Source: Myxococcales bacterium (GTDB taxonomy: Bacteria > Myxococcota_A > Polyangia > Palsa-1104). Taken from it: a DNA stretch of 7,077 nt. The DNA lies in assembly GCA_023248835.1 (NCBI GenBank), contig JAHFDU010000212.1, positions 1-7,077 of the forward strand, in the 5' to 3' direction. Under the pieces are notes generated by a model. That model had not been told where the DNA came from, searched no databases, and worked only from the letters and a program-made list of their open reading frames with translations. Of the stretch, positions 1 to 5,274 are shown piece by piece. The stretch's first letter is position 1. Each line of letters starts with the position of its first letter. Position numbers and translations under genes: made by a program.

Positions 1-2
1 CG

Positions 3-530
3 GTGGCACATGGCAAGGGCACATTGATTGCGGCTGCGTACTATCGGTCTGATCTGCAAACTGCTGCCTTGTTTACTTCCGCCGTGTCAGTAGGGTCCTC
101 AAGCATCACCGACTGGGCACAGCGGCAAGGGCCAGATTTCTACGATAGCCTCTACACCGGCGAGTTGATCATGGTTGTCGGCGGAACGTCTGTTTCAACC
201 TCCTACGATGGGATCAGCTGGAATCGACAGGAACTGCCGAGTTCTCGGCTCGTCAGCGGTGTTGCATTCAGCGACTCCACATTCGTGATCGTCGGTGAGC
301 TCGGCACGATCTACAGCTCTCCAAACCCCTATCTCCAGTGGAGCCACCGCGCCACCACCCTCAGCAACAACATCTGGTTGAGCGGCGTCGCCCACGGCAA
401 CTCAATCTTCATCGCGGTCGGGGCAAGCGGCGCGATTGTGACTTCTCCAGATGGGACAACGTGGACGACACGGCCGGTTGGCACCACAAAGAACCTGTCC
501 GACGTGGCCTATCTCGCAGCGACGCCGTAA
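3..530 (+). CDS. C-terminal part of a DGxxW-repeat beta-propeller protein (5' end outside window)
   Basis: The frame is open to the left edge, so the visible 175 codons are the tail of a longer protein; the GTG at 3 is probably internal. The sequence is built of repeats of about 38-42 residues, roughly 53-89, 91-131 and 132-170, with part of an earlier one at the start. Each unit has a hydrophobic strand ending in VG, a small-residue strand (GTIYSS, GAIVTSPDG), a DGxxW or similar turn (YDGISW, PDGTTW) and a closing L/V-S-x-VA-Y/F/H motif. This is the pattern of YCF48/sialidase-like propellers found in exported proteins of myxobacteria and relatives. The protein ends five residues into the next unit, so the last blade may be closed by N-terminal strands. 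It lacks catalytic motifs I can recognise; an extracellular binding or structural role is inference. No membrane segment is visible. Confidence 0.75.
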   Translation: MAHGKGTLIAAAYYRSDLQTAALFTSAVSVGSSSITDWAQRQGPDFYDSLYTGELIMVVGGTSVSTSYDGISWNRQELPSSRLVSGVAFSDSTFVIVGELGTIYSSPNPYLQWSHRATTLSNNIWLSGVAHGNSIFIAVGASGAIVTSPDGTTWTTRPVGTTKNLSDVAYLAATP

Positions 531-561
531 TCTCCCACGATAGCCCGACAATCGAGATATT

Positions 562-577
562 AAATTCCGAAATTCCG
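562..577. repeat. Tandem octamer AAATTCCG x2
   Basis: Two exact adjacent copies of AAATTCCG occur 32 bp after the stop of the propeller gene. This is probably a chance microrepeat in an AT-rich spacer; no function is claimed. Confidence 0.6.
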
Positions 578-791
578 TAAACCCGGCCGGCGACATTCGC
601 TTATGGGAAATAAATTAGAGCGGATAGGCGGTTCAACCCACATTTTTCCATCGCGTTCGAGTAGACTGCGTGGGCGCATGGTGGCAAGTCCGATATCGGT
701 TAACTTATGTGCCTTCTCTTTGTTGAAAAATCTTCTTGTTACCATCAAGCAGCGACGGGAGGATGTCAAGGGCGCCGCCGACGCGACGCCG

Positions 792-934
792 CCGACAGCC
801 TACAGCTCACAGCCAACAGTCCGGAAAGTCAGGATGTATTCACGCTTCCCATACATTCCACTCAGCGACAGACAACACCAGCAACGCGAATTTGCTTCTT
901 CCGTCACTGTCGGCCGTCGGCTGTCGGCTGTCGG
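792..934. repeat. Inverted pair of four-unit heptamer arrays (CYGTCGG family)
   Basis: The right arm (907-934) is four tandem heptamers CTGTCGG, CCGTCGG, CTGTCGG, CTGTCGG, with a fifth CCGTCGG at 944-950. The left arm (792-819) is four heptamers in the opposite orientation: CCGACAG, CCTACAG, CTCACAG, CCAACAG. Both arms are exactly 28 bp and are separated by 87 bp, so the unit could fold into a long imperfect hairpin. The left arm has decayed more than the right. The form suggests a non-coding dispersed element or a slippage-generated structure. Which of these applies cannot be told from one copy. Confidence 0.65.
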
Positions 935-992
935 CCTGCACAACCGTCGGTGAGCCCCTAATGGAGCGGACTTCCGAGCACCCCTGGGAGGT

Positions 993-1107
993 CTAGAAAT
1001 TTTTGTTTAGCCGAGTCCACCAGCTGAGCGCGTCGGCGGGGTCATAGGCTGATGCGTTCCAAGCGAACGCGCCGAGAGGGCCGACGGCGACGTAGAAGTC
1101 GGTCACC
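993..1107 (-). pseudogene. 3' remnant of a minus-strand gene cut by the IS21 element
   Basis: Reading the minus strand from the transposon edge gives 37 codons and then TAG at 993-995. The peptide looks like real protein: VTDFYVAVGPLGAF, then AWNASAYDP, then ADALSWWTRLNKNF. Aromatic residues, Asp and Ala are in sensible proportion, and there are no Arg/Ser-rich shadow features. The WNxxxYDPxxAxxW arrangement reminds me of the end of GH84-type beta-N-acetylglucosaminidase catalytic domains, but 37 residues are too few to assign a family. The reading frame stops exactly where the IS terminus begins. On the far side of the element (3804 onward) the corresponding minus frame stays open but reads as Arg-rich, unconvincing sequence. 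The rest of the gene may therefore have been lost. Confidence 0.4.
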
Positions 1108-1271
1108 TGTTGATTTGCAACGAGTAGGGCCCCCGTAACGGAAAGTTTTGCAGGAGCATTCCCCCCTTAAAAGCAAAGTTTTGCAGCAGGAATGGCCCCC
1201 CTTCGGCCGGCAGTTTTGCAGGAGCATTCCCCCCCTTGAGAGGCGGTTTTGCAGCTGCAATGGCCCCCCTC
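1108..1271 (+). repeat. Left-end IS21 transposase-binding repeat array (five sites)
   Basis: Five copies of a TTTGCA-centred site lie in the same orientation; the G of TTTGCA falls at 1117, 1150, 1183, 1218 and 1251 (spacings 33, 33, 35 and 33 bp). Two types alternate after the terminal copy. One is TTTTGCAGGAGCATTCCC (from 1146 and again from 1214). The other is TTTTGCAGC followed by AATGG and a C run (from 1179 and again from 1247). Thus a two-site unit of about 68 bp is duplicated in tandem. Multiple terminal repeats are an established IS21 trait and are taken as IstA binding sites. Confidence 0.8.
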
Positions 1272-1358
1272 GGGTGGATCCGGTTGTGGCGCAAAAGTCA
1301 CCTCGCGCGGAAGTGAATGAGACGCTGAACCGCCGGCCGGTGCCGGTGGGGAGGCCCA

Positions 1359-2930
1359 ATGGCATATCGCGAGGTGAGCATGACGGAAGTCAAAGAGGTC
1401 CTTCGGCAATGGCAAGCCGGAAAGGGCAAAAAGGAGATCGCTCGGCAAGTGGGTCTCGATCGTAAGACGGTGCGTCGCTACGTGGACTGCGCCGAGCGCT
1501 GTGGCGTCGATCGCGCGCAACCTGCAAGCCTAAGTGACGCGAAGCTGTTCGAGGTTCTTGGACAACTTGCGCTATCGCGTGGCCGCCAGTCGGGACGCGG
1601 TGACGATTGGAAACGTTGCATCGTCGAGCAGGAGCGCATCAAGAAGGGAATCGACGCGGGGTTACGACTAACCAAGGTGCATCGGCTGATGCATCGTGAC
1701 GGTATCGACGTTTCGTACTGGACGCTGTATCGCTTTGCAAAAACTGAGCTCGGCTTTGGCCGCTCGGCGCCGACGATGCCCGTAGTCGATGGCGAAGCGG
1801 GCAAAGAGCTTCAGGTCGATACCGGCTGGGTGGTTTTGTTGTCGCCTGATGACAAGGGCCATCGTCGCCGCTTGCGAGCGTGGATTTTTACGCCGGGTTT
1901 CTCGCGCTATCGCTTTGTCTATCCCATCGAACGAGAGACGACAGAAAGTGCAATCGAAGCATGCGAAGCGGCTTGGTCGTTCTATGGCGGAATTTTTCCA
2001 GTGCTGATTGTCGACAATACAAAAGCGATCGTGCAGATCGCCGATCCACTGGAGCCTCGGCTCAACGTTACATTTCTAGAATATGCGCAGGCGCGTGGAT
2101 TTCACATCGATACCGCGCGAGTGCGCCGACCCAAAGACAAGGCACGTGTGGAGCGTAGCGTGCGCGATGTCCGTGATGACTGTTTTGCGGGCGAGGTGCT
2201 CCATGATGTAGAGCAAGCTTGTCGGCGAGCACAGACCTGGTGCGCAGATGAATACGGCATGCGACGGCACACCAGAACAGGTCGCATGCCGCGCGAGCAT
2301 TTCGAAGCAGAAGAGAAAGCGCGACTACTAGCTCTGCCGCAAGAGGCCTACGATGTGCCGATTTGGTGCGAGCCCAAAGTTGCACGCGATCAACATGCCC
2401 AAGTGGCGTGCGCCCTGTATTCGCTTCCAAGTAAATTGGTCGGCCAAAAACTGCACGCTCGGGCTGACAAGAACACGGTGCGTTTCTATCACCACAATCA
2501 GCTGGTCAAAACGCATCCGCGCAAACCGCGGCGGCAGCGATCGACAGATCCAAATGATTTTCCATCGGAGAAAACGCCATATGCGATGCGAGATATAAAC
2601 TTCTTGCAGCGCGAAGCAGAAAAACATGGCGCGCATGTCGGTGAGTTTTCGCGCGCGCTTTTGTCGGGACCGCTGCCGTGGACGAGCATGCGTAGTGTGT
2701 ATGCACTGCTCGGTCTTGCCAAACGGTACGGCAGCGCAGCACTGGACGATGTCTGCGCTCGCGCCCTGCCCGTGCAAATGCTCAGCATCAAACGGCTTGA
2801 GCGAATGATCAAACTCAAAACTCCCATCGAGTTACCTCGGCTACCAGCCAACGTGATTCCGATCGGAAAGTTTCTGCGCGCACCATCAGAGTTTTCAATT
2901 GAACGAGATCAAGAAGGAGAAAAATCATGA
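1359..2930 (+). CDS. istA: IS21-family transposase IstA
   Basis: DDE-type transposase of 523 residues that cuts and joins the ends of the element. An N-terminal helix-turn-helix spans about residues 20-42 (GKGKKEIARQVGLDRKTVRR), followed by a second DNA-binding region to about 130. The rve integrase core has candidate catalytic residues D154 (in LQVDTG), D219 (in LIVDN) and E265 (in KARVERSV), the usual IS21 spacing. The C-terminal part is basic. The start at ATG 1359 is preferred because MAYREVxMxEVKEVL is the common family N-terminus, and GGGGAGG lies 4 nt upstream. A second ATG at 1380 with GAGGTGA before it is an alternative. The stop overlaps the istB start by ATGA. The length is normal and there is no frameshift. 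Confidence 0.93.
   Translation: MAYREVSMTEVKEVLRQWQAGKGKKEIARQVGLDRKTVRRYVDCAERCGVDRAQPASLSDAKLFEVLGQLALSRGRQSGRGDDWKRCIVEQERIKKGIDAGLRLTKVHRLMHRDGIDVSYWTLYRFAKTELGFGRSAPTMPVVDGEAGKELQVDTGWVVLLSPDDKGHRRRLRAWIFTPGFSRYRFVYPIERETTESAIEACEAAWSFYGGIFPVLIVDNTKAIVQIADPLEPRLNVTFLEYAQARGFHIDTARVRRPKDKARVERSVRDVRDDCFAGEVLHDVEQACRRAQTWCADEYGMRRHTRTGRMPREHFEAEEKARLLALPQEAYDVPIWCEPKVARDQHAQVACALYSLPSKLVGQKLHARADKNTVRFYHHNQLVKTHPRKPRRQRSTDPNDFPSEKTPYAMRDINFLQREAEKHGAHVGEFSRALLSGPLPWTSMRSVYALLGLAKRYGSAALDDVCARALPVQMLSIKRLERMIKLKTPIELPRLPANVIPIGKFLRAPSEFSIERDQEGEKS
2914..2919 (+). promoter_or_regulatory. Shine-Dalgarno site of istB inside istA
   Basis: AAGGAG lies 7 nt before the ATG at 2927, within the last codons of istA. 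With the ATGA overlap (2927-2930) this indicates translational coupling of the helper ATPase to the transposase, as is usual in IS21 elements. Confidence 0.8.
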
Positions 2931-3730
2931 CACAGTCTGTAACCGATCCAATCAGCACCGACTTAGTGTCACTGCTCCGTCGACTCAAACTGGGTAAGCT
3001 CATCGACACGCTGCCCGAGCGGCTGGCGCTTGCCCGTCAGCAGAAAATCCCCCACCAGGATTTTTTGATGTTGCTGTTTGCTGACGAGGTTTCGCGGCGT
3101 GACAGTTTGGCAGTCACCCTGCGAGCGGGCCGCGCTCGTCTCGAGCCCACCATGCAGCTCGAACACTGGGACCCAAGCGCGCAAGTGCGAATCGATCAAG
3201 GGCTACTCAACGAGCTCGCCTCTCTCCGCTTCATCGAGGCGCATGCCCACGTTGCCATTGTTGGTCCAGTTGGCGTCGGCAAGACTTTTTTGGCCCACGC
3301 TCTCGGCCATGCCGCCACAAGACGCGGCTACTCGGTTTTTGCACACCGTGCAGATCGCATATGGAAGCTCCTCAAGCACGCACGCCTTGACAACAGCTAC
3401 GAGGCCGAGCTGCGCAAACTACTGCTGGTCGACCTCTTAATCATCGACGATTTTGCTCTCGATGCCATGGACTCAATCGAGAGCCGGGACGCCTACGAGC
3501 TCTTGACCGAAAGGCATCGCACTGCCTCGACCATCATTACCTCCAACCGAGGCCCCGATGAGTGGCTGGCTACTTTTGCAGATCCGACACGGGCACAGGC
3601 CGCCCTCGATCGCTTCACCAGCAACGCCTATGACTTGGTGATCGAAGGCGAGTCCTACCGCCAAAGGCAAAAACAATCACTCACTCAACAAAGAAAGGCT
3701 GGACAACAGAAGCTGAACTCAGGTAACTGA
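2927..3730 (+). CDS. istB: IS21-family transposition helper ATPase IstB
   Basis: AAA+ ATPase of 267 residues, related to DnaC, which assembles on DNA and helps IstA select and capture target. The N-terminal helical region (about 1-95) is typical of the family, including the RRLKLGKLIDTLPERLALA stretch. Walker A is GPVGVGKT (113-120) and Walker B is LLIIDDF (170-176). A sensor-1-like ITSN follows at 204-207, and a DRF motif at 228-230 lies in the arginine-finger/sensor-2 area. The C-terminus is Gln/Lys-rich and may be disordered. All expected motifs are present and the length is usual. The gene ends 23 bp before the right-end repeats of the element. Confidence 0.93.
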   Translation: MTQSVTDPISTDLVSLLRRLKLGKLIDTLPERLALARQQKIPHQDFLMLLFADEVSRRDSLAVTLRAGRARLEPTMQLEHWDPSAQVRIDQGLLNELASLRFIEAHAHVAIVGPVGVGKTFLAHALGHAATRRGYSVFAHRADRIWKLLKHARLDNSYEAELRKLLLVDLLIIDDFALDAMDSIESRDAYELLTERHRTASTIITSNRGPDEWLATFADPTRAQAALDRFTSNAYDLVIEGESYRQRQKQSLTQQRKAGQQKLNSGN

Positions 3731-3752
3731 GCCAAAGCAAGCGTGAGGTGAC

Positions 3753-3803
3753 GGGGGGGAATGCTTTTGCAAAAGACGTGGGGATAGGTGCTGCAAACCA
3801 ACA
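3753..3803 (-). repeat. Right-end IS21 repeats (two sites)
   Basis: On the minus strand the segment 3775-3753 reads CTTTTGCAAAAGCATTCCCC and continues as C, matching the GGAGCATT-type site of the left end. The terminal copy (3803-3790) matches the left terminus. The two TTTGCA centres are 24 bp apart, unlike the 33-35 bp steps on the left. CTTTTGCAAAAG (3764-3775) is a perfect 12-bp palindrome. Confidence 0.8.
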
Positions 3804-4059
3804 AAGAACGAACGTATCTTTTCAACCGCGCGGTGGATGCATCGCAGAAAACGGATCCGTACCGAATGTGAAGCCCAAGAACGATCTGTCATCGACCAGC
3901 GGGTGAAAATCCGTCTGCGAAACAGGTCAAGACGGCGCGCTGTAACCTCACGGTATCGAGTCTTGCGGGTAGCGACGCCTGAAATTTTCCTGTCGTCCAA
4001 CCGCAACTGCAACAGAGAAGCTCGAGAAGGTCCGGGGGGCATTGTCGTTTGCGGAAACA
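3804..4059. other. Spacer between the IS and the toxin-antitoxin-like operon
   Basis: No gene can be supported. A plus-strand frame (3837-4160) and a long minus-strand frame (3719-4705) run through it. Both have Arg/Ser-rich, shadow-like composition, and the long one is mostly antisense to the toxin gene. The part next to the IS could hold remains of the gene whose tail is at 993-1107, but I cannot recognise any. Confidence 0.4.
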
Positions 4060-4074
4060 TGCTAAAATTGGGGC
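4042..4074 (+). promoter_or_regulatory. Extended -10 promoter predicted to give a leaderless toxin-antitoxin mRNA
   Basis: TGCTAAAAT (4060-4068) is an extended -10 element (TGn + TAAAAT). A weak -35-like TTGTCG lies at 4042-4047 with a short 15-nt spacer. The end of the -10 box is 6 nt (TGGGGC) before the ATG at 4075, so transcription is expected to start at or next to the start codon. No Shine-Dalgarno site fits in that space. Confidence 0.6.
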
Positions 4075-4266
4075 ATGGCTCTTCCCCGTCGAGATTTGAT
4101 GGCGCCCGATACCGATCCAACCGACGAAGAGCTGGCAGAGGTGATGCGCGAGGCGCTTGATCTTGCCATGCAACGTAAGGCAGCCTCGGACAAGTGGATG
4201 CGGGAAGAGCTGGACAAGGCGGTCCGCGAGGCGCTCGCCCATGACGAAGAAAAACCCCAACGATGA
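4075..4266 (+). CDS. Small charged helical protein, putative antitoxin of the zeta-like toxin
   Basis: Protein of 63 residues, rich in Glu, Asp, Ala, Lys and Arg. After an N-terminal Pro/Asp segment (10-16), two amphipathic helices are likely (about 16-37 and 40-57, ELAEVMREALDLAMQRK and WMREELDKAVREAL). There is no DNA-binding motif, membrane segment or cysteine. It sits directly before the zeta-like kinase gene and overlaps it by ATGA (4263-4266), the usual order and coupling of an antitoxin with its toxin. I do not recognise it as the classical epsilon or PezA antitoxin, so its role is inferred from position, size and charge. The start at 4075 is supported by the promoter placement; ATG 4099 (residue 9) is an alternative. 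The gene is real with fair confidence; its function is less certain. Confidence 0.65.
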   Translation: MALPRRDLMAPDTDPTDEELAEVMREALDLAMQRKAASDKWMREELDKAVREALAHDEEKPQR

Positions 4267-4874
4267 TCGAGCATGAGATTCGTCCGCGATTGCTGATCGT
4301 TGCTGGGCCGAACGGCGCCGGGAAGACCACTGTGACCGAGCGCGGTCTGTCGCATGAATGGTTCGGTGGTTGCGAATACATTAATCCCGATTTGATTGCG
4401 CGCGACGAATTTGGCGACTGGAATTCTGATGCCGCGATCCGCAGCGCTGCAGAACGTGCGCGCGAGCGACGCCAACTTGCACTCAGCGAGCGGCGCAGCC
4501 TGGCGGTTGAAACAGTGTTTTCAGCGCTCGATAAAGTCGATTTCTTGCGAGCTGCTCGACGAGCTGATTTCTTCGTGAGGTTTTTTTTCGTTGGGACGGA
4601 GAACCCGTCGATCAATGCGGCACGGGTTGCGCGGCGAGTCATCGAGGGGGGCCACGACGTTCCGATCCCGAAAATCGTCAGCCGATACTTTAAATCGATT
4701 GCCAATTGTGCCGCGGTCGCCCGCGAAGTTGACCGGCTCTACCTGTATGACAATTCACGCGATGGCATCGAGCCGCAACTCGTAATGCGAGCGACCGCGG
4801 GCCGAATCACGCGTCGGTATGGCCCGGCACCGGAGTGGATGGCGCCGATTTTGAGCCGGCTCGAGGAGAAGTAG
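4263..4874 (+). CDS. Zeta-toxin-like P-loop kinase
   Basis: Protein of 203 residues with the layout of the zeta toxin family. A beta strand (LLIVA) leads into Walker A GPNGAGKT (15-22), then an INPD motif (40-43) where zeta proteins carry a catalytic Asp, then AVETVFS (81-87). Next comes a basic helix RVARRV with GGHDVP (121-134), a KIVSRYFKS segment (137-145), and a C-terminal strand LYLYDNS (159-165). Classical zeta/PezT toxins phosphorylate UDP-N-acetylglucosamine and poison cell-wall precursor synthesis. This short form belongs to the wider bacterial group, whose substrate is not always known, so the substrate here is inference. The P-loop, NPD, ETVFS and Arg residues are all present, so it looks active. 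Translation is probably coupled to the upstream gene by the ATGA overlap. A non-toxic kinase of the same fold remains possible. Confidence 0.82.
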   Translation: MIEHEIRPRLLIVAGPNGAGKTTVTERGLSHEWFGGCEYINPDLIARDEFGDWNSDAAIRSAAERARERRQLALSERRSLAVETVFSALDKVDFLRAARRADFFVRFFFVGTENPSINAARVARRVIEGGHDVPIPKIVSRYFKSIANCAAVAREVDRLYLYDNSRDGIEPQLVMRATAGRITRRYGPAPEWMAPILSRLEEK

Positions 4875-5112
4875 TTTGAACCTGTGCCAGAACGCCACCG
4901 CGCGGGCGTAATGTGACCAGCGGTTCAACAGGGAGAAATAGACATAACACCCTAAACACCGTATATCGGAACCTGATCGCATATGTTCCCAGCCATTCTA
5001 CGCAAGCTCGGTGGCGAAATGCGGTTTGTTCGGACTATCCGCTGGATTCACGCCGCGGCGATCGATCGGTGCCAGATTGGCCGATTCCTGGGCGCGACAC
5101 ACCAGAGATGCA
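4875..5112. other. Intergenic stretch with a nested inverted repeat after the toxin gene
   Basis: No gene is supported here. TTGAACC (4876-4882) and GGTTCAA (4922-4928) form a perfect 7-bp inverted pair directly after the toxin stop. Within it ACGCC (4892-4896) and GGCGT (4905-4909) can form a small hairpin. No T-run follows, so intrinsic termination is doubtful. The remaining bases up to 5112 contain only unconvincing frames on both strands. Confidence 0.35.
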
Positions 5113-5274
5113 TCAGGCTGCGGAATCGCGATCTTTTTGGCCAAGCGTCGGACCGGCATTGGCGGCTGCGTCAAGACCATTCTGCTTGGCGGCGCCGCCA
5201 CGTTGCGCGGGGCCGGCGGCAGTGTAGTTGGTCCCGTAAGTCTGGCCTTGTTGGTCGTAGGCCTTAATGTAGGT
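5113..5274 (-). other. Coding-looking 53-codon extension in frame after the kinase stop
   Basis: Directly after the TAG of the kinase (5275-5277) the same minus-strand frame continues open for 53 codons to TGA at 5113-5115. The translation starts TYIKAYDQQGQTYGTNY and ends LGQKDRDSAA. It is rich in Gln, Gly, Ala, Asn and Tyr and almost free of Leu, Val and Ser, and about two thirds of third positions are G or C by hand count. This could be a former part of the kinase C-terminal tail behind a nonsense codon, a remnant of another gene, or chance. Confidence 0.35.

Larger units (their letters stand above)
531..992. other. Stretch without a convincing gene
   Basis: Open frames exist here on both strands (for example 603-953 plus and 560-769 minus), but they lack Shine-Dalgarno sites. 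They overlap each other, have irregular composition, and one runs through the repeat arrays. The part from about 540 to 760 is clearly more AT-rich than the flanking genes. The stretch holds a perfect tandem octamer (562-577) and inverted heptamer arrays (792-934). I see no tRNA, rRNA or clear terminator for the upstream gene. Confidence 0.5.
1108..3803 (+). mobile_element. IS21-family insertion sequence, 2696 bp
   Basis: The boundaries were set by matching termini. The left end starts TGTTGATTTGCAAC (1108-1121). The right end, read inward on the minus strand, starts TGTTGGTTTGCAGC (3803-3790), so 12 of 14 bases agree, and both ends begin TGT as is usual for IS21 elements. Inside lie istA and istB in the family's standard order and overlap, plus multiple internal terminal repeats. 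Both genes are uninterrupted and keep their catalytic motifs, so the element looks functional. IS21 elements normally create a 4-8 bp target duplication. The flanks here (left ...GTCACC, right AAGAAC...) do not match, which suggests later rearrangement, deletion at one side, or an old insertion. Confidence 0.9.

Noticed and set aside
603..953. Plus-strand frame of 116 codons and its minus-strand partner 560-769
   Set aside because: Neither has a ribosome site, the two overlap on opposite strands, the plus frame runs through the heptamer arrays, and I recognise no family.
1140..1280. Evenly spaced repeats that could suggest a CRISPR array
   Set aside because: The spacing is about 33 bp including the repeat, the repeats alternate between two types, and inverted matching copies occur at the other end of a transposon. 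IS21 end repeats explain them.
1042..1365. Minus-strand frames with repeated LLQN/SCKT segments
   Set aside because: The repeats are simply translations of the IS21 terminal repeat array, not protein repeats.
3719..4705. Minus-strand frame of 328 codons
   Set aside because: It lies opposite the toxin gene and the IS end and crosses the IS boundary. It is Arg/Ser-rich without motifs. The zeta-like gene on the plus strand explains the region.
4913..4935. GGTTCAAC stretch resembling a tRNA T-loop
   Set aside because: The flanking bases do not form the 5-bp T-stem, and no D-arm, anticodon arm or acceptor stem can be built around it.
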